This document shows positions 48,654 through 57,828 of a stretch of DNA of 64,000 nucleotides, in pieces. The notes below the pieces were generated by a model. The model saw nothing but the letters and a program-made list of their open reading frames with translations. It did not search any database and had not been told where the DNA came from. The DNA comes from QPIN01 sp965224575 (lineage in GTDB: Bacteria; Pseudomonadota; Gammaproteobacteria; Methylococcales; Methylomonadaceae), in assembly GCA_965224575.1 (NCBI GenBank), contig CBDCZQ010000006.1, positions 558,001 through 622,000 on the forward strand. Reading direction: 5' to 3'. Position 1 is the stretch's first letter. Each line of letters starts with the position of its first letter. Position numbers and translations under genes: made by a program.

Positions 48654-48680
48654 GTTGGGCTATCGTTAACCCAACATTTT
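48654..48680 (+). terminator. Hairpin between the export genes and the large glycosyltransferase
   Basis: GTTGGG (48654-48659) and CCCAAC (48670-48675) form a perfect stem with a 10-base loop, followed by ATTTTT. It may reduce read-through into the downstream genes. It overlaps the start region of the next gene, so control of translation is also possible. Confidence 0.5.
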
Positions 48681-48685
48681 TGAAT

Positions 48686-51600
48686 ATGAAAAAGTATCAA
48701 AACGCTATGAACCAAAAACTACCTTCAATCAAAATTGAACCTATTAAAAAACCAAGCCCATCAACCCTCCAAGGCCGAGTTGAAAAACTTGATAAAAATA
48801 ATATTATAGGTTGGGTTCAATATCCAGATGCTATAGGGGAAGCAGTAGAAATTGATGTTTTTGATGGAAATACTTATATAAAAACCATTCATGCCAATAA
48901 AAACACTGAGACCTTGGGTATTCAAAAAAACGTAGGTTTCTGTGGTTTCGAATTTCCCTTAGCTAAAAAATACCTAACGGGCAATAAACGGTTGCTAAAA
49001 TTTGTCGATCATAAACACCAGCAAGAAATTCCCGGAAGCCCTTTTAGAATAGGCAATGGGACATTTAATTCCGATTTTCATATCAACAAGGGTAAATATT
49101 TAGCAGGCTCTATTCAACAAAGAACCACTAACCAATCTATCTATACAATCAATTTATCCATTAATAAAAAAAAATTTTGGTCCGAACAATTTAAAGGAGG
49201 AGACTTTCACCCAATCAATGTAAAGTTGCCTGGTTGTGTATTTGATGGTTTAAACCACGCTATACAAATAAAAGTTTTTGATGAACAAAACAAAGTTATA
49301 TTAATGACTGGCCGAAATGTCAAACACAGCTTTCACGGACAAATAGAAGCCGTTAGTTTTGAGAAAATAGAAGGCTGGGTTGTCAATCAAGAATACCCTA
49401 ATGTCCCCGTTGACTTAGACCTAAAAATAAATGGTCTAATAGCAATAAGCACTACATCCGATATTAATCGAATTGATATTCAAAAAGACCAGAGTCTTGG
49501 TTCAGCACAAGTTGGGTTTAAAATAGCCTTGCCAGATACCGTTCGTCTTAACAACTCGTCAAGTTTGGAAATATTTATTAAAGGAACTAATAACAGAGTG
49601 TTAAACACTCAATATATTTTAACCCCTAAAGATATTATTATTCGTTCCTTAATATCAGCTTCCGAACATTTAAACTCTGTTGAGCAAAAAAACCAAGAGA
49701 TCAGTTTATCAGCGGGACTTAATGTAGATGTAACTGCAAACACATTAGTTAGACAACAAATTATCGCCCCTATTATTCAACAGCTAAGACAGCAACCAAG
49801 CATAGCATCAAAAATAAACTTAGCTATTAATCCTATCAATCAAGTCCCTGCATTTGATAAATCTTCAGTGGTAGATATTATCGTCCCTGTATATAAAGGG
49901 TATGATGAAACTATAGCCTGCATTAATAGCATTAATACAGCCAAAAACAGTACACCCTCTCAACTTACTGTCATTAATGACCAATCCCCAGATGGTCGAT
50001 TGAGCTTTAAATTACAAGCAATGGCAAAAGAAAAGCTATTTACTCTTATTGAAAACCCAAAAAACTTAGGCTTTGTTAGCACCGCTAATATTGGTTTAGG
50101 CCTGCATAAAGACAGAGATGTTATTTTACTAAATTCAGATACAGAAGTTTACGACGGCTGGCTAGACCGCATGATCGCCATTTCAAAAAAAGATAATAAT
50201 ATTGCAACCGTCACCCCTTTTTCAAACAACGCAACCATTTGCAGCTTTCCAGAATTTAACCACGACAACCCGTTAAGCTCCAACATCTACCCAGCACAAT
50301 TAGACAAATTATTTGCTACTCTCAACCATAACAAATCAATAGACTTACCCACTGCCCATGGTTTTTGTATGCTGATTAAAAGAGAAGTATTACAAAGTAT
50401 TGGCTATTTAGACGAAAAAACATGGCAAAAAGGTTATGGTGAAGAAAACGATTTTTGTTTAAGAGCGGCCTCCTTAGGGTGGCGACATGTACTAGCAGCT
50501 AATGTCTTTGTTCAACATCATGGTTCAGTCTCGTTCACTGACAGTAAAAATGAATTGTTAGAAAATAATTTAGCTAAATTAAACAAAAAATACCCTGATT
50601 ACCCTATCACGGTCTATCGGTTTATTAAGCAGGATCCCATTGCAAAATATCGTAACCCAGTTATTAAAAAGCTGATGTTACAAAAATCAAAAAAACATAT
50701 TTTATTTATTATGCATAGCCTGGGTGGCGGTGCTAAAACAAATGCCGACCAAATGGCTGAGTTACTAGACCAACAAGGCCATGCTGTTTTAGAATTAATT
50801 CCTACCTCTCAAGCCCAATGGGAATTAAAAGATCAAACGGGAAAGCTCTGTTTAAAATATCAATATCCAGAAGATAGTCAGGTCTTAGAAGCTGATTTAC
50901 GAGAATTAGGTGTCTGGCGAATACATTTTCATCAACTTGTCGGCTTTCCCAAGCAAATATGGCAACTACCTGAGACATTATCTTGTGCTTATGATTTTAC
51001 AGCTCATGATTTTTTACCTTTATGTCCTCGCATTAATATGATTGATGAAAGCGGACATTATTGTGGTGAATCACAATATGACGATGACAAATGTCAACGC
51101 TGCGTTAAGATAAATGGATTAGCTGAAATTCCAAATTTTGATTATTTGTGGCAGCAATATGGTCAGTCAGTTAGCCAATGGCGTGAAGAGTTTGAACAAA
51201 AACTGATAGCAGCGGATAACGTATTTTGCCCATCTCAAAGCACTGCAAAAATTTATAAAAAACACTACTCATTAAAGAATATTCAAATTAAACCTCACCC
51301 AGAAGATTCATTCACGATTCAACAATCAACCCCTCAAGCTGAAAATGGGATCATTACTGTTGCCATCATTGGAGCAATTGGTGATCATAAAGGAAGTCAG
51401 TTATTTGTTGATTGTGCAAAACATGCATTAAAAGAAGGTTTGCCACTGCATTTTGTTCTGATTGGATATAGTAACAAGGATGAGCCCTTAACTAAATTGG
51501 AAAATGTAAGTCTAACAGGCTCTTATCAAGGCTCAGAAAATTTAAAAGACTTGATACAAGAGTATCAATGCCAAATGGCACTATTTTTAAGTGCTTGGCC

Positions 51601-51859
51601 AGAAACATTTTGCTATACATTAACAGAAGCACTTCAAAACAACCTATACCCTTTAGCACTTAATTATGGTGCAATAGCTGAGCGAATCAAGAAACTAAAC
51701 TATGGCACAATCCTGACTGCCAATAGTAAAGCTAAAGATATTAATCAGGAGCTGGTAGATTCAGCTGATAAAATAGTCTCAACAAAAAAAGCATTGAAAT
51801 ATAAGGGCGCTCAATACCCTGATATTATCAAAGATTATTATCATATAGATCTTAAATAG
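48686..51859 (+). CDS. Very large multidomain glycosyltransferase
   Basis: 1057 residues from ATG 48686. The layout is a GW module (near residues 25-95, with IIGWVQYP and CGFEF), a spacer beta domain, a second GW module (KIEGWVVN) near 225-300, a GT2 domain from about 385 (VDIIVPVYKGYDETIACINS, ILLNSDTEVYDGWLD, GYGEENDFCLRAAS), and a C-terminal GT4-like domain from about 670 (HILFIMHSLGGGAKTN, GAIGDHKGSQLFVDC, SAWPETFCYTLTEAL). Two sugar transferases and two unnamed modules on one chain suggest processive glycan assembly. The GT domains are clear; substrates are unknown. Confidence 0.85.
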   Translation: MKKYQNAMNQKLPSIKIEPIKKPSPSTLQGRVEKLDKNNIIGWVQYPDAIGEAVEIDVFDGNTYIKTIHANKNTETLGIQKNVGFCGFEFPLAKKYLTGNKRLLKFVDHKHQQEIPGSPFRIGNGTFNSDFHINKGKYLAGSIQQRTTNQSIYTINLSINKKKFWSEQFKGGDFHPINVKLPGCVFDGLNHAIQIKVFDEQNKVILMTGRNVKHSFHGQIEAVSFEKIEGWVVNQEYPNVPVDLDLKINGLIAISTTSDINRIDIQKDQSLGSAQVGFKIALPDTVRLNNSSSLEIFIKGTNNRVLNTQYILTPKDIIIRSLISASEHLNSVEQKNQEISLSAGLNVDVTANTLVRQQIIAPIIQQLRQQPSIASKINLAINPINQVPAFDKSSVVDIIVPVYKGYDETIACINSINTAKNSTPSQLTVINDQSPDGRLSFKLQAMAKEKLFTLIENPKNLGFVSTANIGLGLHKDRDVILLNSDTEVYDGWLDRMIAISKKDNNIATVTPFSNNATICSFPEFNHDNPLSSNIYPAQLDKLFATLNHNKSIDLPTAHGFCMLIKREVLQSIGYLDEKTWQKGYGEENDFCLRAASLGWRHVLAANVFVQHHGSVSFTDSKNELLENNLAKLNKKYPDYPITVYRFIKQDPIAKYRNPVIKKLMLQKSKKHILFIMHSLGGGAKTNADQMAELLDQQGHAVLELIPTSQAQWELKDQTGKLCLKYQYPEDSQVLEADLRELGVWRIHFHQLVGFPKQIWQLPETLSCAYDFTAHDFLPLCPRINMIDESGHYCGESQYDDDKCQRCVKINGLAEIPNFDYLWQQYGQSVSQWREEFEQKLIAADNVFCPSQSTAKIYKKHYSLKNIQIKPHPEDSFTIQQSTPQAENGIITVAIIGAIGDHKGSQLFVDCAKHALKEGLPLHFVLIGYSNKDEPLTKLENVSLTGSYQGSENLKDLIQEYQCQMALFLSAWPETFCYTLTEALQNNLYPLALNYGAIAERIKKLNYGTILTANSKAKDINQELVDSADKIVSTKKALKYKGAQYPDIIKDYYHIDLK

Positions 51860-51861
51860 GC

Positions 51862-52959
51862 ATGATTAAAAAAATTATATCAGCACCTTTTAAAATGTTG
51901 AAGCAAGCCATATTCTCTAAAGACGAAAAAGCTAATATTTCTAAGGATGAAGAAATTGAAGTCAATACTACTGATGACCCTAGCAAAGAGCAATCCCCAC
52001 CCTTCCAATCACAAACAAAAAACAAAGCCGATGTATTAGTGTTTGATACAAAAAAAAGAATTTTTGTTGTAAAAAAACGCTGTTATGCCGTTGCAATTTA
52101 CGATTTTGAGAACTACAAAATCATCTCAAAAAAAGAAAATGAAGAACAACGCACCATTCAATTTAAAGAATTATTAAAAGGCACATGCCTCCCTTTTTCT
52201 GGCAATTGGTTCCACGCAGAACAAACCGATATGGGACTGTACTCAACTGAAACAGGTGCTTTTTATCTTCACAATAATGAAAAAAACACAATACAGACTA
52301 TAAATAATAACTTTCACAGCAAAGAGCATGAGACAGTCCCAATTACTGGTGACTGGCTAGGAAATGGTAAAAAATCTATAGGGATATTCAACCGTACAAT
52401 CTCAACTTTTTTTATAAAAACAACAGCAAAAGAAGACACAGAAGATATAGTTTTTTCTTTTGGTTCAGAAGAATATGACTGTATTCCACTCATAGGGGAC
52501 TGGAATGGCGACGGAAAGGATACTATCGGTTTATATTTACCAAAACAAGGTGTATTTTTTTTACATAACAGTCTGGATAAATGCCTAACAGCGGACATCA
52601 ATTTCCATTTTGGCCCGCAGAATTCAAAATTTATACCCTTGGTAGGTGACTGGAATGGGGATGGAAAAGATACTATTGGATTGTACGATTCTGAACAAGG
52701 TGTATTTTTTCTACACAATAAAAATGAGGGAACAGATAAAATAGATTATTCCTTTCACTTCGGACCAGCTAACAAAAAAATGATTCCCGTAGTAGGCGAC
52801 TGGAAAGGCAAAGGTAAATCAGGCATAGGCATTTATGACCCAGAAAAATTTACTTTTTATCTTAGGCAAAATCTATCAGGTGGTCCAGCAGAAATAGAGA
52901 TCATATTTTCAAAAGAAACTGAAGCATACCTACCCTTTATAACAAGTTATATTGCATAA
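51862..52959 (+). CDS. Five-repeat propeller-like protein with FG-GAP/VCBS-type motifs
   Basis: 365 residues. After a basic, polar N-terminal 55 residues, a module of about 50 residues recurs with GNW/GDW at 114, 163, 212, 262 and 312. The best copies read IPLIGDWNGDGKDTIGLY followed by GVFFLHN and a FHFG strand. DxNGDGKD suggests calcium binding as in integrin-type repeats. There is no Sec signal or membrane helix, so it is either cytoplasmic, unlike most such proteins, or exported by the type I system. Starts two bases after the large glycosyltransferase and overlaps the acetyltransferase start (TAATG). Confidence 0.72.
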   Translation: MIKKIISAPFKMLKQAIFSKDEKANISKDEEIEVNTTDDPSKEQSPPFQSQTKNKADVLVFDTKKRIFVVKKRCYAVAIYDFENYKIISKKENEEQRTIQFKELLKGTCLPFSGNWFHAEQTDMGLYSTETGAFYLHNNEKNTIQTINNNFHSKEHETVPITGDWLGNGKKSIGIFNRTISTFFIKTTAKEDTEDIVFSFGSEEYDCIPLIGDWNGDGKDTIGLYLPKQGVFFLHNSLDKCLTADINFHFGPQNSKFIPLVGDWNGDGKDTIGLYDSEQGVFFLHNKNEGTDKIDYSFHFGPANKKMIPVVGDWKGKGKSGIGIYDPEKFTFYLRQNLSGGPAEIEIIFSKETEAYLPFITSYIA

Positions 52960-53681
52960 TGATTATAACTACTGAACACTTATCGAAACTTAAAACAAGG
53001 GGTTTGGACCTCTATGGCTCCAACCGCTCTATTGCCGATGACTTTTGTTTTGAGCCACCCTGTTCAATTAAATTTACCACAATAGAACAAGGCTGTAGTT
53101 TAGGTGCTTTCAGTTATATTGTAAGTGGGTATTTATGTGGAGTGGAAATAGGTCGATATTGTTCATTTGGTGAAAATGTACAAATAGGACGACAAAACCA
53201 CCCTATGCATTGGCTATCTACAAGTCCATTTTTATACTTAAATAATAAAGATATTCTGGATATTGATACTAAATTTGATGAAAACATTCTAACTGAAGTA
53301 CCAATCTACCCAGAACCAGCAACTCAGCTTAAGAAAACTATCATTAAAAATGATGTATGGGTAGGACATGGCGCTATCATAAATGCGGGGATAACCATAG
53401 AAAATGGTGCTGTTATTGCAGCCGGGTCTGTTGTTACTAAAGATGTACCTGCCTATGCAATTGTAGGAGGGAACCCTGCAAAATTGATTCGTTACAGATT
53501 TTCAGCCGGTGTAATAGAGCAACTACAAAAATATCAATGGTGGCAATATTCACCAGAACAAATAAAAAACCTACCCTTACATGATATGAATTTAATCACA
53601 GCTCAATTTGAGGAGCTTACTTCAACTTTGGACGCCTACATTTCAGGAACTATTTCCATACAAGATCTTTTGCTTGAATAG
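52959..53681 (+). CDS. Left-handed beta-helix acetyltransferase (CatB/Vat-like)
   Basis: 240 residues. Hexapeptide repeats (CGVEIGRYCSFGENVQIG, IIKNDVWVGHGAIINAGITI, ENGAVIAAGSVVTKDV) and AIVGGNPAKLIRYRF, the typical end of xenobiotic/sugar O-acetyltransferases, with the likely catalytic histidine in RQNHPMHW. It would acetylate a sugar of the glycan using acetyl-CoA. Coupled to the upstream gene by a TAATG overlap. Confidence 0.88.
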   Translation: MIITTEHLSKLKTRGLDLYGSNRSIADDFCFEPPCSIKFTTIEQGCSLGAFSYIVSGYLCGVEIGRYCSFGENVQIGRQNHPMHWLSTSPFLYLNNKDILDIDTKFDENILTEVPIYPEPATQLKKTIIKNDVWVGHGAIINAGITIENGAVIAAGSVVTKDVPAYAIVGGNPAKLIRYRFSAGVIEQLQKYQWWQYSPEQIKNLPLHDMNLITAQFEELTSTLDAYISGTISIQDLLLE

Positions 53682-53737
53682 AATACAAGTAAAAAAATTA
53701 AAGCACAGGGATATTGTATTAATTATTACTAACAAAT

Positions 53738-55696
53738 ATGCCTCAACAAAAAATGCGAAATAGTAGACAAGCGACCACTTTTTGCTTACCTCGCGCACTA
53801 AGGTTTGCATGGTTAATAAGACAAGATGTCAGAAATGATCGAGATATTGATGATATTGAGGCTCAAAAAGATTTTGTTCTCTGGTGGATGCTCTATGGAG
53901 AAAAAGAATATGCTAAAACAGATCCCTTACCTAATAGCATTAAAGCAAGCTTATTTAAACCATTAGAAGATTACCCACAACAAGGTTATTTTGGTATAGG
54001 TCGTTTATTACAGCATATCTATAAACTTAGGACTGATATTCAAAAACATTACGATATTAAAACATTAGAAGGTGTTATTGCTTTTAATCAGTGGTTTTAT
54101 CTTTATGGAATAAAAGAACATAAACTTAGTCATCAATTAAGTACAGAAATAATTGATGCTTTAAATGAACCTTTTACTAATTTTTTAAATCCCGAAGAGA
54201 ACTCAGAATTACCTAAACTATCAGTTTTAATGTTTTTTGTCTGGTCTGTACGAGAAGATATACATACTGTTTTTGACTTAAACACCAACGAAGGAAGAAA
54301 TCAATTTTTAGGCTGGTTTTTTATACATGGTGTTCCTGATCTTGGACTAAAGTCTTTACTCAATTTTTATTGGTTAGACTGGCTAAATGAAAACATAGCA
54401 TTAGATAAAACCATCTCCCTTCCACGCATCGCTCAATTATTTTGGTTTTTTCGAGATGATGTCAATAAAGCATTTGATTTAAATACGAAAAAAGGACAGT
54501 TAAGTTTAGCTAACTGGACTCACCAAGTGTTAAAAACTGAGCCATATCAGTGGATAAACCAGCTCTCAGAAGAAAAAAACAAGCTTTTAGGAGTCAATTT
54601 AATTGGCTTTGCTTTTGGTGAACTAGGGATTGGTGAAGATGTTCGTATGGCCGCCGCTGCATGTGAAAGTGCGGGTATTCCTTATACAGTTATCAACATA
54701 TCACCAGGAAAAACAGTTCGACAAAACGATAAAATACTAGCTGACTCCATTACAGACCATGTCAATCAATTAACCTATCAAACCAATATTTTTTGTTTAA
54801 CGGGGTTTGATACGGTTCATGTTTATTTAGAAAAAGGCCGTCAATTATTTGAAAACCGTTACAACATAGGCTGGTGGCCTTGGGAATTACCGGTCTGGCC
54901 AGAACATTGGAACAATGCATTTGATCTAATTGATGAAGTTTGGGCCGCGACAACCTATACCCAGACAATGTACCAACAAGCAACTAACAAACCCGTATCA
55001 TTAATGCCACTAGCGGTTAGTATTGATAGAGTAGTCCCTGCAAGTCGTGAAGAATTTGGTTTACCTGACAATAAATTTCTATTTTTATACACCTTTGACT
55101 TCAACTCTTATTTGGATAGAAAAAACCCTCATGCTACAGTCGAAGCATTTATCAAAGCCTTTTCAAAAGATAATACTGACGTTGGACTGGTACTAAAAAC
55201 CATGAATAGCGATCCAGAAAACCCAAAATGGAAAGCATTCCAACAATTATGTAAAAAAGACAACCGTATTATTCTCTTAGAAAAAACTCTGGATCGTGAA
55301 AAAGTTTTAGCATTAATAAATATTTGTGATGCCTATATCTCATTGCATAGAGCCGAAGGTTTTGGACGCACACCTGCAGAAGCCATGTTACTGGGTAAAC
55401 CCGTTATTACCACTGATTTTTCTGGAAACACAGATTTTGTTAATCAAAAAACTGGCTTTCCTGTTAAATGGAAAAAGAAAAAAGTAAAAGTAGGCGAATA
55501 CCCTTTTATTACTGAAAAAAGCAAAGCATATTGGGCAGAGCCAAACATAGCCCATGCCGCAGAACAAATGCAAGCCGCTTTAAAATCAACTGAAAACAAA
55601 ATGACAAGTCAGCAAATAAAACAATTTGCCTTACAGCAATTCTCTGTCTCTCGTATTGGTAAGCTAATGAAACAAAGGTTAATAGAGGTTAAATAA
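53738..55696 (+). CDS. GT4 glycosyltransferase with four N-terminal helical repeats
   Basis: 652 residues. Residues 1-270 hold four repeats spaced by about 70 residues, around an R-x-D-[VI]...[FY]D[IL]-x-T-x-x-G...W-[FM] core: IRQDVRNDRDID, LRTDIQKHYDIKTLEG, VREDIHTVFDLNTNEG and FRDDVNKAFDLNTKKG. A GT4 domain follows (LLGVNLIGFAFGELGIGEDV, WWPWELPVWPEHW, HRAEGFGRTPAEAMLLGKPV). The repeats are unfamiliar and may hold a carrier or a partner enzyme. A 56-bp gap precedes it; the GH99-like gene follows after one base. Confidence 0.85.
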   Translation: MPQQKMRNSRQATTFCLPRALRFAWLIRQDVRNDRDIDDIEAQKDFVLWWMLYGEKEYAKTDPLPNSIKASLFKPLEDYPQQGYFGIGRLLQHIYKLRTDIQKHYDIKTLEGVIAFNQWFYLYGIKEHKLSHQLSTEIIDALNEPFTNFLNPEENSELPKLSVLMFFVWSVREDIHTVFDLNTNEGRNQFLGWFFIHGVPDLGLKSLLNFYWLDWLNENIALDKTISLPRIAQLFWFFRDDVNKAFDLNTKKGQLSLANWTHQVLKTEPYQWINQLSEEKNKLLGVNLIGFAFGELGIGEDVRMAAAACESAGIPYTVINISPGKTVRQNDKILADSITDHVNQLTYQTNIFCLTGFDTVHVYLEKGRQLFENRYNIGWWPWELPVWPEHWNNAFDLIDEVWAATTYTQTMYQQATNKPVSLMPLAVSIDRVVPASREEFGLPDNKFLFLYTFDFNSYLDRKNPHATVEAFIKAFSKDNTDVGLVLKTMNSDPENPKWKAFQQLCKKDNRIILLEKTLDREKVLALINICDAYISLHRAEGFGRTPAEAMLLGKPVITTDFSGNTDFVNQKTGFPVKWKKKKVKVGEYPFITEKSKAYWAEPNIAHAAEQMQAALKSTENKMTSQQIKQFALQQFSVSRIGKLMKQRLIEVK

Positions 55697-55697
55697 A

Positions 55698-57047
55698 ATG
55701 AATTTTAAGTATACAGCCCTGTTTTTATGTTTATCTTTAAGCTCCTGTTCTTTTTCAAATAAAGAAATCCGTCCAAATCAGGAAAGTATAAAAACAGAAA
55801 CTCAGCCTCCTAAAATATCAAAACGTAAAACAGTTATAGTCCCTAACAAACTCGGCTGTATAAACCCCGATTTTGTTAAACAAGTCACCCTCGGATATCA
55901 AGGATGGTTTTCAGCAAAAGGTGATGGCGTTAGCAATGTCTGGAAACATTGGAGCCCATACAATACAGTTCCAGCACCTGGTAATATTACTTTTGAAATG
56001 TACCCGGATGTTTCAGAATATAACCCTTCAGACTTATTTCCCACAAAACTTGGGAAATTAGGCAATGGAAAACCCGCAAAGTTATTTTCATCAGCAAGAG
56101 ATGGCGTAGTCAACCTCCATTTTAAATGGATGGCAGACTATGGCTTAGATGGTATCGCCTTACAACGATTTGCCAGTGAATTGAAGCATAAAAATAACCT
56201 TAAACATCATAACAAAGTCGCACAACTGGTCAAAAAATATGCTGAAAAATATTGCCGTACATTCTATATCACATACGATGTATCAAGCAGTCCTATAAAA
56301 GACATAGTCCCACGAATAAAAAATGACTGGACAATAGTCATGGAAAAAAAATTAAATCTTATTGATTCACAACAATATGCTCGTTATAAGGGTAAGCCAG
56401 TCATCGGATTATGGGGGTTTGGCTTAAATACACCGGCACACAATTTTTCTCAAAAACAAGCATTAGCCTTAATTAAGTGGTTTAGGAAAAAAGGATTTTA
56501 TGTCGTAGGCGGGGTACCTTACAATTGGCGACTAGGAAAACTGGATTCTAGAAAAAATTGGTTAAGTGTTTATAAACAATATGATATGGTATTACCATGG
56601 TCAGTGGGTCGATACCGTGAAACAAAAGAACTATTACATCACTATGAATCTATTTGGCAACAAGACCTCGTGTTCAGTAAAAAAAATAACTTACAGATGA
56701 AGCGAGTTATTTTTCCTGGATTTGCTTGGTCAAATTGGAAAGAAAGCCCTCGTAATGTAATCCCCAGAAAAAAAGGCGACCTATTTTGGAAACAAGCTTA
56801 TTTAACCAACCGTCTTGGTTTGGGAGCTTATATTGCCATGTTTGATGAATATGACGAAGGAACAGCCATAGCTAAAACAGCTAAAAACCGATCAATGAGG
56901 CCAGGCAATCAGTACTTTCTGACTCTATCAGAAGATGGGCATCAATTAAGTTCGGATTATTATTTACGTTTGTCAGAAAAAATCACCCAGATGATCCATG
57001 GAACACAGGGTTTTCATTTTTCAATTCCCAAATTATTATCAGAATAG
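55698..57047 (+). CDS. GH99/GH71-like lipoprotein glycosidase
   Basis: 449 residues with a lipoprotein signal (LCLSLSSC, cysteine near 17) and a TIM-barrel domain resembling GH99/GH71 endo-mannanase or mannosidase-like proteins: GYQGWFSAKGDG, FKWMADYGLDGIALQRF, GKPVIGLWGFG, FPGFAWSNWKES, YIAMFDEYDEGTAI. The DEYDEGT motif places two acid residues in the expected active-site strand. It would act in the periplasm or at the surface on the glycan made by its neighbours. It starts one base after the GT4 gene. Confidence 0.75.
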   Translation: MNFKYTALFLCLSLSSCSFSNKEIRPNQESIKTETQPPKISKRKTVIVPNKLGCINPDFVKQVTLGYQGWFSAKGDGVSNVWKHWSPYNTVPAPGNITFEMYPDVSEYNPSDLFPTKLGKLGNGKPAKLFSSARDGVVNLHFKWMADYGLDGIALQRFASELKHKNNLKHHNKVAQLVKKYAEKYCRTFYITYDVSSSPIKDIVPRIKNDWTIVMEKKLNLIDSQQYARYKGKPVIGLWGFGLNTPAHNFSQKQALALIKWFRKKGFYVVGGVPYNWRLGKLDSRKNWLSVYKQYDMVLPWSVGRYRETKELLHHYESIWQQDLVFSKKNNLQMKRVIFPGFAWSNWKESPRNVIPRKKGDLFWKQAYLTNRLGLGAYIAMFDEYDEGTAIAKTAKNRSMRPGNQYFLTLSEDGHQLSSDYYLRLSEKITQMIHGTQGFHFSIPKLLSE

Positions 57048-57052
57048 TTTTT

Positions 57053-57814
57053 ATGAAAAAAGAAGTAAAAATATATATAGATTTAATCAATGAAGAATAT
57101 ATACAAGGCTGGTTTATCAATTCACCCGCACCAGAAAATAATAAAATTTTACTTTTTCTGGACAAAAAGTATAAAGCAGTAACATTAGCTAACAGTGAAC
57201 GGCAAGATGTAGCAGAAGCACATGGACAGCTTCTTTGTGGATTTTGTTTTGATATTAAAAAATTTTCAAGCTATAAACTTTTAGAATTAAAATCAGATAA
57301 TAAAGAATTATTACTTAGCTTAAATGTAAAAAACAAACAAACGGGAAATAAAAAACAAACCGTCAAGTTAATACCTCCACCCTACTCATCTTTATCCTAT
57401 AAAAAACTTGAAAAGCTTAAAATAGACTTGAGCAAACAAATTAATGGGCACAATTGGTATTCTGCTGAACCAGGTGGCCGTTGGGGAGGGCCAGAACTTC
57501 AAAGCACCCTTAATATTCCTGCTTTAGCAGTAGGGCATTACAGACTTGAACTAGAAATAGGGAATGACTATTGCAATTTAGAGACATTAGAAGTCATGTT
57601 TAATAAAAAACTAGTAACATTTTTAAATTCTGAATTCAACTCTCCCGTTCTTTTACAAGCTGAAATTCAGACTGAAAAACAATACTCCTTTTGGCATTTG
57701 AGTTTTAATTATTCAAAAACATTACCCCCCGAGGGTGACTCAGGTGTAGATCAACGGAAATTAGGGGTTTTTCTTAAAACTGTTAACTTAACAAAAATAT
57801 CCTCTTCAAATTAA
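57053..57814 (+). CDS. GW-module protein of the glycosylation locus
   Basis: 253 residues, no signal peptide. Residues 5-70 (NEEYIQGWFIN, ERQDVAEAHG, LLCGFCFDI) match the modules in the 1057-residue glycosyltransferase. The second half is beta-rich (PGGRWGGPELQSTLNIP, GHYRLELEIGNDY), perhaps a carbohydrate-binding sandwich. Five bases after the GH99-like gene. Function unknown; a glycan-binding or scaffold role would fit. Confidence 0.6.
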   Translation: MKKEVKIYIDLINEEYIQGWFINSPAPENNKILLFLDKKYKAVTLANSERQDVAEAHGQLLCGFCFDIKKFSSYKLLELKSDNKELLLSLNVKNKQTGNKKQTVKLIPPPYSSLSYKKLEKLKIDLSKQINGHNWYSAEPGGRWGGPELQSTLNIPALAVGHYRLELEIGNDYCNLETLEVMFNKKLVTFLNSEFNSPVLLQAEIQTEKQYSFWHLSFNYSKTLPPEGDSGVDQRKLGVFLKTVNLTKISSSN

Positions 57815-57828
57815 AAATCATTAATTCA

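Noticed and set aside
48640..48680. tRNA-like stretch GATTAGCTCAGTTGGTTGGG after the adaptor gene
   Set aside because: It resembles only a D-arm start. No anticodon arm, T-arm or acceptor follows; the bases form a simple hairpin instead.
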